Source: DATLYB01 sp964502525 (GTDB taxonomy: Bacteria; Bacteroidota; Bacteroidia; Chitinophagales; CAIOSU01). From it: a stretch of 14,632 bases of DNA. The notes under the pieces were generated by a model, which worked only from the letters and a program-made list of their open reading frames with translations, had not been told where the DNA came from and searched no databases. The position numbers and the translations under genes were made by a program. Where the stretch lies: NCBI GenBank assembly GCA_964502525.1, contig CAZCXH010000128.1, positions 1 to 14,632 on the forward strand, given 5' to 3'. Of the stretch, positions 5,957 through 12,986 are shown one piece after another (the stretch's first letter is position 1; each line of letters opens with the position of its first letter).

Positions 5957-6802
5957 TTATAATTCCGAACCGAACGTATCTCCCTGCGAGAGGTCGCCTG
6001 TTTCAAATCCCTTTTTAAACCAATGCATCCTCTGCTCGGACGTGCCGTGCGTGAATGACTCCGGCACCACATAGCCACGTGCTTCCATCTGGAGGCGGTC
6101 ATCACCGATGGCGTTGGCTGCGTTGAGCGCTTCTTCAATGTCGCCTTCTTCCAAAATCCCTTTCATTTGCTGCGCATGATGCGCCCATAATCCTGCGAGA
6201 AAATCAGCCTGCAGTTCGAGCTTCACGCTTAGCTGGTTGTATTCTTCCTGCGAAAGCCGCTGGCGCGCTTCGTGCACCTTGTCGCTGATGCCCATGAGAT
6301 TCTGGACATGATGCCCGATTTCATGCGCCACCACATAAGCCATGGCAAAATCACCGGGCGCTCCGAATTTATCCTTCAGCTCATCGTAAAAACTTAAATC
6401 AATGTAGGCGTAATTATCCCCGGGACAATAGAAGGGCCCGCTGGCAGCGCTCGCAAATCCGCATGCTGATTCAACCTCACCCCGGAATATCACCAGCTTC
6501 GGTTTCGAATAATCACCTTGCAATTGTTCTCGGAAAATTTTGGTCCATATATCCTCGGTATCCTTCAGCACCACAGAAACAAATTCCTTGGCAGCTTCTT
6601 CCTCAGGACTGGTATGAACCTGTCCCCCGGTTTGCTCCATGCCCGTGTTTTGCAGCAACTGCAGCAATTGCGTGGGATTTCCTCCCATGAAATACGCGAT
6701 GATGACAATGATAATCCCTGCAAGACCGAATTTCATTCCCCGCCCGCCTCCGCCCCTGCGGTCTTCAACATTCTGGCTTGTTTCTCGTCCTCTCCATTTC
6801 AT
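5957..6802 (-). CDS. YpfJ-family neutral zinc metallopeptidase
   Basis: A 281-residue protein of the putative neutral zinc metallopeptidase family (YpfJ, Pfam Zn_peptidase). The N-terminus is a short Arg/Gly-rich cytoplasmic segment (MKWRGRETSQNVEDRRGGGG), then one membrane helix at about 24-41, then a linker; the enzyme domain should therefore face the periplasm. Family marks: SACGFASAASGPFYCPGDNYAYIDL upstream of the zinc site, HEIGHH at 160-165 (H160 and H164 as zinc ligands, E161 as the catalytic base), and KLELQADFLAGLWAHH (E196 a likely third ligand). The C-terminal THGTSEQRMHWFKKGFETG is also typical. Length is normal. The substrate is not known. It is divergent from the cysteine operon across about 95 bp and convergent with the sorting-domain remnant. 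Confidence 0.9.
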   Translation of the reverse strand: MKWRGRETSQNVEDRRGGGGRGMKFGLAGIIIVIIAYFMGGNPTQLLQLLQNTGMEQTGGQVHTSPEEEAAKEFVSVVLKDTEDIWTKIFREQLQGDYSKPKLVIFRGEVESACGFASAASGPFYCPGDNYAYIDLSFYDELKDKFGAPGDFAMAYVVAHEIGHHVQNLMGISDKVHEARQRLSQEEYNQLSVKLELQADFLAGLWAHHAQQMKGILEEGDIEEALNAANAIGDDRLQMEARGYVVPESFTHGTSEQRMHWFKKGFETGDLSQGDTFGSEL

Positions 6803-6858
6803 AGTGGGCTATTTTTCAGCCAAAATAGCTTTTTGAATCAAAACCTGTTGAAATAAAG

Positions 6859-6890
6859 TTTGCTTATTAGCCCGGCCTGCCTTACATTTG
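6859..6890 (+). promoter_or_regulatory. Bacteroidota-type sigma-A promoter of the sulfur/siroheme operon
   Basis: TTTG at 6859-6862 and TACATTTG at 6883-6890 match the phylum's -33 TTTG and -7 TAnnTTTG elements exactly, with a 20-bp spacer in the normal range. The expected transcription start is about 6893-6897, immediately before the leader peptide ATG at 6898. Confidence 0.7.
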
Positions 6891-6897
6891 CAATTAA

Positions 6898-6987
6898 ATG
6901 AAAGCATTAACTCCCATATCCGCGATGGTTTGCTGCTGTTGTTGTTGTTGTGAAAGCGATCTGGGAGGTGCGTGTGCAAAGAGATAA
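6898..6987 (+). CDS. Poly-cysteine leader peptide (29 aa), attenuator uORF
   Basis: The ORF encodes MKALTPISAMV, then seven consecutive Cys codons (6931-6951: TGC, TGC, then five TGT), then ESDLGGACAKR with an eighth Cys codon at 6973-6975, and stops with TAA at 6985. It lies between a consensus promoter and an intrinsic terminator, directly before the sulfite reductase gene. Runs of the end-product's own codons are the mark of leader peptides in ribosome-mediated attenuation (trp, his, leu and thr operons), and cysteine is the end product of the reductive sulfate pathway encoded downstream. Cys-rich regulatory uORFs have been described in mycobacteria; I know of no described Bacteroidota case. 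The product itself is probably not functional. The ATG lies only a few bases after the predicted transcription start, so it would be read almost leaderless. Confidence 0.8.
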   Translation: MKALTPISAMVCCCCCCCESDLGGACAKR

Positions 6988-7052
6988 TGTAACAGAAAGT
7001 TGAACGATACGCAAAGCCTTCCGGTGAAAACCAGAAGGCTTTTTTAATTTTT
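6911..7052 (+). promoter_or_regulatory. Cysteine-responsive transcription attenuator (alternating RNA folds)
   Basis: Four segments can pair in exclusive ways. Segment 1 (6911-6916, CUCCCA) pairs perfectly with 6962-6967 of segment 2. Segment 2 (6961-6969, CUGGGAGGU) pairs with segment 3 (7016-7024, GCCUUCCGG) over nine contiguous pairs, three of them G-U, as antiterminator. Segment 3 pairs with segment 4 (7031-7042) as terminator. The Cys run (6931-6951) lies between segments 1 and 2. A ribosome stalled on it would cover segment 1 and free segment 2 to pair with 3, letting polymerase into the operon. With charged tRNA-Cys the ribosome reaches the stop codon, partly covers segment 2, and the terminator forms. 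Pairings are seen in the sequence; the mechanism is inferred. Confidence 0.65.
7013..7052 (+). terminator. Intrinsic terminator of the attenuator
   Basis: AAAGCCTTC (7013-7021) pairs with GAAGGCTTT (7034-7042); after one C/A mismatch, GG/CC (7023-7024 with 7031-7032) closes a six-base TGAAAA loop. T-tracts follow at 7040-7045 and 7048-7052. It ends 16 bp before the sulfite reductase start, where it can only serve as a conditional stop for the operon. Confidence 0.85.
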
Positions 7053-7068
7053 AAATAAACCATGTCCA

Positions 7069-9222
7069 ATGAATAGCAACCTGAATCTAAACGGTCAATT
7101 CAAAAAGGAAGTCCGAAAGGAACTCCTTGAGATTGAAGACAAGATCAGGAAGTTTCGCAGTGGCGAAATTCCTGAAGACAAGTTCAAGCATTTCCGCCTG
7201 ACGCGGGGCGTTTACGGCCAGCGGCAGCAGGGCGTGCAGATGATACGCATTAAGATACCTCATGGGCGCTTGACTTCAGGACAATTAGTCAAAATTGCCA
7301 ATGTATCTGAAAAATACGCCACGGGCAACCTCCATCTGACCACGAGGCAGGATATTCAGCTTCATTTTGTGAAACTGGATAACAGCCCGATGTTGTGGGC
7401 GGAACTGGCCGAAGAAAACATCACCATTCGCGAGGCTTGCGGCAATACCGTGAGAAACGTCAGCGGTTCGTCCAAAGCCGGCATTGACCCCGATGAATTG
7501 TTTGACATCACTCCGTATGCGCAGGCGCTCACCGAATATTTTCTCCGCAATCCCATTTGCCAGGATATGGGCAGGAAATTCAAGGTAGCCTTCTCCTCCA
7601 GCGATGATGACTCAGGCTTCACCTATTTTCACGACATCGGATACATTCCGCGCGTCAAAAACATTGACGGGAAGGAAGTAAGGGGATTCAAAGCGGTTAT
7701 CGGGGGCGGTTTGGGAGCGCAGTCAATGGTGGCGCAGGTGGCGCATGAGTTTCTGCCGCTTGACCAATACATCCCGTTTGCGGAAGCGGTGCTGCGCGTG
7801 TTTGACCGCCATGGCGAGCGCACCAAGCGCAATAAGGCGAGATTCAAGTATTTGATACAAAAAATCGGCATTCCCGCATTTATGCAACTGGTGGATCAGG
7901 AAACCATTGCTCTGAAAAATAAAATATACGTGGTGGATGAATCCATCATTCCTCCGGTGAAACTGCCTGACTTTTCCGTTGACGAGGGCGTTAAGCCGGA
8001 TGATGAAAGCAAATATCAAAAATGGGTGAAGACCAATACCTTTGAGCAAAAGCAAAAAGGCTATTTCGGAGTTTATCTTAAAGTCACCACAGGGGATATC
8101 CACCATGATAAAGCCCGTATCCTTGCCGGCATCGTTAAGAAGTACGCAGCCGATGACATCCGCGTTACGATAAACCAGGGACTGCTGTTCCGGTATGTAA
8201 AGCCGGAGGCGTTTCCGGCATTGTTCAACGAATTGAATGCCATTGGCTTTGCCGAGCCGGGCTTCGATTCAACACATGATGTTACGACTTGCCCCGGAAC
8301 GGATACGTGCAACCTCGGAGTGACCAACAGTATGGAACTGGCGCGCGTGCTGGAGCGCGTCCTGAAGGAAGAGTACGAAGATTTGATTTATGATCATGAC
8401 ATCCATATCAAAATTAGCGGATGCATGAATTCATGCGGGCAGCACATGGGCGCGCAGATTGGTTTTCATGGAAGTTCAATCAAGCGCGGAGAGCTTGTTG
8501 CGCCTGCGATGCAGATTGTGCTGGGAGGTGGCGTTGATCCCGATGGAACAGGATATGTTGCGGATAAAATTGTAAAGGTTCCCACCAAAAAAGTGCCCGA
8601 TGCCATGCGCAGGCTCCTGAACGATTTTGAGAAACATGCGATGGATGGCGAATATTACAACGCTTATTTCCGCAGGATGGGCGACAAATATTTTTACCAG
8701 ATGCTGAAGCCTCTCTCCGAATATGAGTTCGCGCAGGATGATTACACCGACTGGGGGCAAATCGGCAGCTACGAGCAGGCGATTGGCGTTGGCGAGTGCG
8801 CGGGAGTCATGCTTGATGTGATTTCAACCGTAATTAACGAAGCCGCTGAAAAAATGGATTATGCGAAGGAAGAGCTTGCGGAAAAAGCGTTTGCAGACTC
8901 GATTTACAACAGCTACAATACTTTCGTGATTGGCGCAAAAGCAACCCTGTTGAGCAAAGACATTCAGTGCAACACGCAGGTGGGCATCATCCGCGACTTC
9001 AATGAAAAATTAGTGAAGACCGCAATTTTCCAACTGGGAGAAGATTTTGAAGCGCTCGTTTATCAAATCAACAAGAACGAGCCGGATGAGAACTTTGCGG
9101 TGAAGTACCTGAACGATGCCGCTGCCTTCATGGAAAAAGTGAAAGCGTTCCGTGCCGGGCAGTTGGGCGTTGACAAAGCGCAATTCGATAAGCAAATAAT
9201 TAGCAATTATTACAAAGCCTAA
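7069..9222 (+). CDS. sir: Ferredoxin-type sulfite (or nitrite) reductase with helical C-terminal extension
   Basis: A 717-residue siroheme and [4Fe-4S] hemoprotein carrying out the six-electron reduction of sulfite to sulfide. It has the two-fold repeat of ferredoxin-like and catalytic halves: GRLTSGQL, HLTTRQDIQLHF and NTVRNVSGS in the first, and TTGDIHHDKARIL, VTINQGLLFRYV in the second. Cluster and siroheme cysteines are C408 and C414 (TCPGTDTCNLG) and C452 and C456 (SGCMNSCGQH). Family members act on sulfite or nitrite; the APS reductase, siroheme genes and poly-Cys leader point to sulfite. Beyond about residue 570 the protein continues with GVGECAGV (C577) and a helical stretch to 717, resembling the HEPN-like tail annotated on some Bacteroidota reductases. 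ATG 7069 is chosen because it is the first in frame after the terminator. cobA starts 16 bp downstream. Confidence 0.9.
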   Translation: MNSNLNLNGQFKKEVRKELLEIEDKIRKFRSGEIPEDKFKHFRLTRGVYGQRQQGVQMIRIKIPHGRLTSGQLVKIANVSEKYATGNLHLTTRQDIQLHFVKLDNSPMLWAELAEENITIREACGNTVRNVSGSSKAGIDPDELFDITPYAQALTEYFLRNPICQDMGRKFKVAFSSSDDDSGFTYFHDIGYIPRVKNIDGKEVRGFKAVIGGGLGAQSMVAQVAHEFLPLDQYIPFAEAVLRVFDRHGERTKRNKARFKYLIQKIGIPAFMQLVDQETIALKNKIYVVDESIIPPVKLPDFSVDEGVKPDDESKYQKWVKTNTFEQKQKGYFGVYLKVTTGDIHHDKARILAGIVKKYAADDIRVTINQGLLFRYVKPEAFPALFNELNAIGFAEPGFDSTHDVTTCPGTDTCNLGVTNSMELARVLERVLKEEYEDLIYDHDIHIKISGCMNSCGQHMGAQIGFHGSSIKRGELVAPAMQIVLGGGVDPDGTGYVADKIVKVPTKKVPDAMRRLLNDFEKHAMDGEYYNAYFRRMGDKYFYQMLKPLSEYEFAQDDYTDWGQIGSYEQAIGVGECAGVMLDVISTVINEAAEKMDYAKEELAEKAFADSIYNSYNTFVIGAKATLLSKDIQCNTQVGIIRDFNEKLVKTAIFQLGEDFEALVYQINKNEPDENFAVKYLNDAAAFMEKVKAFRAGQLGVDKAQFDKQIISNYYKA

Positions 9223-9238
9223 ACCAACAACCTTTCCC

Positions 9239-9994
9239 ATGAAAAAGCAACCCAGACTCACGCTCGCAGGCGCTGGTCCCGGTGATCCGGAACTTATCAG
9301 CGTGAAGGGATTGAACGCGCTGAAACAGGCCGATGTGATTTTATATGACGCGCTCATCAGCCCTGAACTGTTGTCTCACGCTCCCAATGCTTTAACCCTT
9401 TATGTAGGCAAACGCGCAGGGTATCATGAAAAAACTCAGGATGAAATCAATCAACTGATTGTGGATTACGCTTTGCAATACGGCCATGTGGTCCGGCTGA
9501 AAGGCGGTGACCCGTTTGTGTTTGGCAGAGGTCATGAAGAAATTGAATATGCCGAAAAATTTGGAATTGCGACAACGGTGATTCCCGGAATCAGCAGCGC
9601 GACAGCGGCTGCCGGCTTGCACAAAATCCCATTAACAAGAAGAGGATTGAACGAAAGCTTTTGGGTAATCACAGGCGCAACGTCTGACGGCAGAATTTCT
9701 GATGATATCAAGTTAGCTGCTCAATCCAATGCAACGGTGGTGATTTTAATGGGACTGGGGAAACTGAATGAAATTGTACAAACCTTTCAGGATGCAGGCA
9801 AATCAGCGCTTCCGGTTGCGGTGATTCAAAACGGCTCATTGCCTGACGAAAAAATCGCATTTGGAACGATTGATACAATTGGATCAGAAGTAAAAGCAAA
9901 AGGGTTGAAAGCTCCCGCGATTATTGTGATTGGCGAAGTGGTGCGCCTCGCGCCTTCATTCAATTCATTGAAAGAAAATTTATATCTCTCATGA
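9239..9994 (+). CDS. cobA: Uroporphyrinogen-III C-methyltransferase (SUMT)
   Basis: A 251-residue SAM-dependent methyltransferase that methylates uroporphyrinogen III at C2 and C7 to give precorrin-2, the branch point from heme to siroheme. Diagnostic motifs are LAGAGPGDPELISVKG near the N-terminus (glycine loop at 11-15), ILYDALISPELL, VRLKGGDPFVFGRG from V85, TTVIPGISSATAAAG and PLTRRG. Length is normal for the free-standing enzyme, in contrast to the CysG fusion of enterobacteria; the dehydrogenase half is the next gene. The ATGA at 9991-9994 is both its stop and the start of that next gene, indicating translational coupling. In this operon it makes the reductase's cofactor. Confidence 0.93.
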   Translation: MKKQPRLTLAGAGPGDPELISVKGLNALKQADVILYDALISPELLSHAPNALTLYVGKRAGYHEKTQDEINQLIVDYALQYGHVVRLKGGDPFVFGRGHEEIEYAEKFGIATTVIPGISSATAAAGLHKIPLTRRGLNESFWVITGATSDGRISDDIKLAAQSNATVVILMGLGKLNEIVQTFQDAGKSALPVAVIQNGSLPDEKIAFGTIDTIGSEVKAKGLKAPAIIVIGEVVRLAPSFNSLKENLYLS

Positions 9995-10587
9995 GTTCAC
10001 CGGATTCACGCAACAATTTGTTTCCCATCTTCCTGAAGGTGGACAAGTTGCGCGTGCTCATTGTGGGCGGTGGTGATGCCGGCTCTGAAAAATTGCGGTT
10101 CCTGCTAAAGAGCAGCCCCTTCGCTAAGGTGACGCTCGTAGCTCCAGAAATTTCTGATGAAATCAATACGCTTTCAATTCAATATCCGAATATGGTTCTT
10201 GTGAATCGTGAGTTCCGCAGCGATGATCTGGAAGGCGAAGACATCGTGATTGCCGCTACGGAAAACCATGAGCTTAACCGTGAAATCCGGATACAGGCAA
10301 AGAAAAAAAAGATTTTGGTGAACGTAGCCGACACACCCGATTTGTGCGACTTCTATCTCGGCTCGATTGTTACCAAAGGTGATTTGAAGATTGCGATTTC
10401 CACTAATGGGAAGTCACCAACATTTGCAAAACGCCTGCGCGAATTTTTGGAAGATGCGCTGCCCGATGATTTGCAAATTGTGATTGACAATCTGAATGAA
10501 ATCAGGGGTAAACTGAAGGGCGACTTCGCTCATAAAATAAAAGTGCTGAACGAACTCACGTCAAACTTTGCAGGCAAGCATGGATAA
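9991..10587 (+). CDS. Precorrin-2 dehydrogenase / probable sirohydrochlorin ferrochelatase
   Basis: A 198-residue protein of the Met8/CysG N-terminal family. It oxidises precorrin-2 to sirohydrochlorin with NAD+, and bifunctional members also insert iron to give siroheme. Seen: FPIFLKVDKLRVLIVGGGDAGSEK at the start, a Rossmann glycine loop with family-typical lysine (the usual form is GGGxVAxRK), then VNVADTPDLCDFYLGSIVTKGDLKIAISTNGKSPTFAKRLREFLE, which contains the conserved Asp-x-x-x-Leu-Cys-Asp-Phe segment used in both activities. The C-terminal region is short, so whether it also works as ferrochelatase cannot be settled; no separate sirohydrochlorin chelatase is in the window. It overlaps cobA by four bases and the next gene by eight. 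Confidence 0.88.
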   Translation: MSSPDSRNNLFPIFLKVDKLRVLIVGGGDAGSEKLRFLLKSSPFAKVTLVAPEISDEINTLSIQYPNMVLVNREFRSDDLEGEDIVIAATENHELNREIRIQAKKKKILVNVADTPDLCDFYLGSIVTKGDLKIAISTNGKSPTFAKRLREFLEDALPDDLQIVIDNLNEIRGKLKGDFAHKIKVLNELTSNFAGKHG

Positions 10588-11263
10588 GCTGCTTGACAAA
10601 ATGAACGAGAAGTATGCGAAGCTGACTCCTGAAGAGCGGCTGCGGGAATTTTACAATGATTTTGACACGGAGAAGGTTTTAATCACCTCGTCATTCGGAA
10701 CGTCTTCCGTTTTCCTGCTGCAGCTTTTGAGCAATGTGAACAGGAAACAAAAAGTGCATTTCATTGACACGCTGTATTTATTTCAGGAAACGATTGAGTA
10801 CAAGGACAAGCTGTCAAAGATGCTTGGACTGGAAATCGTGAGCGTGCTGCCCAACCCGATGGACCATGAGTTCACGCTGCGCAACGAAACATGGAAGACC
10901 GATCCCGATTTCTGCTGCATGATTAATAAAGTGAATCCGCTGAATAAAATCAAACCCAACTTCGAGGTGTGGGTGTCAGGCGTGATGGCGCATCAGAACA
11001 CCTTCAGGCGCAACATGAAAATTTTTGAGCAAAACGGGATGCTGAAATTCAATCCGATTCTCGATGTTACAGAGGAGCAGGTGAAGGATTTTATCAGGAA
11101 GAACAAACTGCCGGAACACCCATTGGTGAAGCGCGGCTTTGGCTCCGTGGGATGCACGCATTGCACCGTGAAAGGCGAAGGCAGGAACGGGCGCTGGGCG
11201 GGAACGGGAAAGACAGAGTGCGGGATACACGTGAATCCGGGAAAAGTGAAGAAGGCTGTTTGA
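10580..11263 (+). CDS. cysH: Adenylylsulfate (APS) reductase, [4Fe-4S] type
   Basis: A 227-residue PAPS/APS-reductase-family enzyme that reduces activated sulfate to sulfite with thioredoxin. SSFGTSSVFLLQLL is the PP-loop-type nucleotide site; HFIDTLYLFQETIEY follows. C112-C113 (DFCCMINKV) and C192-x-x-C195 (GCTHC), 78 residues apart, are the cluster ligands that separate APS reductases from the cluster-free PAPS reductases. C214 in ECGIH is the catalytic cysteine. I take the ATG at 10580, which overlaps the upstream stop (ATGGATAA); a TTG at 10568 would add four residues. Its product, sulfite, is the substrate of the reductase at the head of the operon. Genes for sulfate activation (cysD, cysN) are not in the window. 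Confidence 0.92.
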   Translation: MDKLLDKMNEKYAKLTPEERLREFYNDFDTEKVLITSSFGTSSVFLLQLLSNVNRKQKVHFIDTLYLFQETIEYKDKLSKMLGLEIVSVLPNPMDHEFTLRNETWKTDPDFCCMINKVNPLNKIKPNFEVWVSGVMAHQNTFRRNMKIFEQNGMLKFNPILDVTEEQVKDFIRKNKLPEHPLVKRGFGSVGCTHCTVKGEGRNGRWAGTGKTECGIHVNPGKVKKAV

Positions 11264-11302
11264 TTTGATGATTTGTTAATTCGGTGATTCTATAATTTGG
11301 AA

Positions 11303-11854
11303 ATGGAGCGAAAATATTTTGTTGAGTTAACGCAAAGCGGAAAGGCGATTGATTACCTGTGCGCAATCAAACGTGATGCCCGCGCTACGACCATCCGCTA
11401 CGCTAATGGCATCACCAATGAAGAACTTGACTGGCAGCCGCGCGAAGGCTGGAATTCAGTTGGAGCATTGCTTCAGCACATTATTGCCATTGATCATTTT
11501 TTTCGCATCAGGTTCATTGAGCAAAGAAATTTTTCTCCTGAAGAAAAAGATAAATGGCTTGCGGGCATGGAGCTGGGCGAATACCTGCCTAAACTTAAAG
11601 GCAGAAAAGCGGATGATTTGATGTTGGAACTGGATAAAGCGCACGAAACAATGATAAAAGCAATTCGGGGACTGAGCGAAAACCAGCTTTTCATGCGGAT
11701 TCCCAAAATTTATGACGAAACCACCGGATGCGACCTGGCATGGGTTATCTATCATTCTGCCGAGGATGAAGTGCACCATCGCGGACAAATCTCCATCATC
11801 AGAAAACTTTTTAAAACCGTTGGCAATCCCGTTTCCGTTGAAGCAGATAAATAA
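11303..11854 (+). CDS. DinB/YfiT-like putative metal-dependent protein
   Basis: A 183-residue four-helix-bundle protein of the DinB superfamily. LDWQPREGWNSVGALLQHIIAIDHFF carries the first conserved His (H59), and AEDEVHHRGQI the later His pair (H158 and H159), giving the family's usual metal-binding triad. Members include bacillithiol and mycothiol transferases and other thiol-dependent enzymes, but most are uncharacterised. Its place between cysH and hemA might point to thiol chemistry; that is inference. The ATG at 11303 is preferred over a TTG at 11297. The 39-bp gap before it is the widest break inside the operon and contains TTTG (11272-11275) and TAATTTG (11293-11299), a weak promoter-like pair. 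hemA begins four bases after its stop. Confidence 0.8.
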   Translation: MERKYFVELTQSGKAIDYLCAIKRDARATTIRYANGITNEELDWQPREGWNSVGALLQHIIAIDHFFRIRFIEQRNFSPEEKDKWLAGMELGEYLPKLKGRKADDLMLELDKAHETMIKAIRGLSENQLFMRIPKIYDETTGCDLAWVIYHSAEDEVHHRGQISIIRKLFKTVGNPVSVEADK

Positions 11855-11858
11855 CATA

Positions 11859-12986
11859 TTGCACAACCTTTGGATGGTGGGATTAAGTTACCGCCAAACT
11901 CCGTTGGAGGTACGGGAGAAATTCAGCTTCTCCAAACAGCAGATCGCGCAATTAATCGAACGGGCAAGGAAAATCGGAATCAATTCCATCTTTCCCATTT
12001 CCACGTGCAACAGAACAGAAATTTATGCGCAGGTTGAGAACCCGCAAATGCTGCTGAACCTTTTTGATAATTCTTCAGAGTTGAAGCCATACGCCTTCAC
12101 CAAAAACTCAAACGAAGCCGTTGCGCATCTTTTCAACGTCACCGCTGGCTTGGATTCGCAAATTCTTGGCGATGCGCAAATCACCGGGCAGGTGAGGGAG
12201 TTTCTGCAAATCGCGTTGCAACATCAGGCTGTTGATGCGGTATTGAACCGGCTTGTTGAAGATGCAATCGGGGTGGGTAAGAAAATTAAAACGCGGACCC
12301 GGTTTAACAGTGGAACATCGTCCCTTGCTCATGCCGCAGTGAAGCATGTTATGAAACAAATTCATTCAGGCGCATTGAATGAAATCCGGGCATTGATCAT
12401 TGGTGCGGGTAAAATGGGCAGGCTGACTGCGGAAAGCCTGCTGAGATTTTTGAATGTTGAAAATATTACAATCATTAACCGCACGGATGAGAAAGCAATA
12501 AAACTTGCGAGCCGATTTGGCGTGAATAACGCGGATTTCAGTTCGCTCAAAGGAGAAATCAGAAAAGCGAATCTGATATTTGCGGCAACATCTTCCGGGC
12601 AACATATTATCACGCGGGAATTATTAAGAGGAGAAAATCTTTCAGACAAAATATTCATTGACCTCTCGCTGCCAAGAAATGTTGAATCGTCACTACCGGC
12701 AACCGTAATCGCAATTGACCGGCTTATGGATGACGATAAAACAAAAAAGGAAAATTATATCCGCATTGCCGGAAGGATAATTGGCGAAAGCATCAGCAAC
12801 TTCTACGAATGGCTTCATCGCTATGAATTGGCGCAGGACGTCAAGAGAACGATCCACGACACTATTTTCGACAACAGCCTCGATGAGCCAGCGCTGAATC
12901 CTGCATCGAAATTTGTTGACGGCATCACCGGAAAATATCTGCGTCATTTCCAAAAAGAAAAACAATCCCGTAATCTTGCCGCGTGA
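11859..12986 (+). CDS. hemA: Glutamyl-tRNA reductase
   Basis: Reduces glutamyl-tRNA(Glu) with NADPH to glutamate-1-semialdehyde, the first step of tetrapyrrole synthesis. Seen: MVGLSYRQTPLEVREKFSF; the catalytic cysteine C50 in ISTCNRTE; GLDSQILGDAQITGQVREF; the NADPH-binding loop IIGAGKMGRL; and IFIDLSLPRNVE. The reading frame is open well into the DinB gene, so the start must be chosen. TTG at 11859 gives M-H-N-L-W-M-V-G-L, which keeps the family's first beta strand (compare MHILVVGV in Bacillus subtilis HemA). The ATG at 11874 would delete it (370 instead of 375 residues). The C-terminal dimerisation region is shorter than in enzymes of about 420-450 residues. The GTGA at 12983-12986 couples it to hemC. 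Confidence 0.9.
   Translation: MHNLWMVGLSYRQTPLEVREKFSFSKQQIAQLIERARKIGINSIFPISTCNRTEIYAQVENPQMLLNLFDNSSELKPYAFTKNSNEAVAHLFNVTAGLDSQILGDAQITGQVREFLQIALQHQAVDAVLNRLVEDAIGVGKKIKTRTRFNSGTSSLAHAAVKHVMKQIHSGALNEIRALIIGAGKMGRLTAESLLRFLNVENITIINRTDEKAIKLASRFGVNNADFSSLKGEIRKANLIFAATSSGQHIITRELLRGENLSDKIFIDLSLPRNVESSLPATVIAIDRLMDDDKTKKENYIRIAGRIIGESISNFYEWLHRYELAQDVKRTIHDTIFDNSLDEPALNPASKFVDGITGKYLRHFQKEKQSRNLAA

Noticed and set aside
7062..7076. Five-codon frame ATG-TCC-AAT-GAA-TAG overlapping the sulfite reductase start
   Set aside because: Too short to support. It could affect initiation, but nothing shows it, and the reductase ATG at 7069 stands on its own.
10568..10582. Upstream TTG start for cysH
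   Set aside because: ATG at 10580 overlaps the preceding stop in the usual coupled way, and the TTG adds only four residues without family support.
11712..11858. Long N-terminal extension of hemA inside the DinB gene
   Set aside because: The extra residues are not HemA-like; the family N-terminus begins at about 11859, and the open frame upstream is a by-product of the DinB coding sequence.
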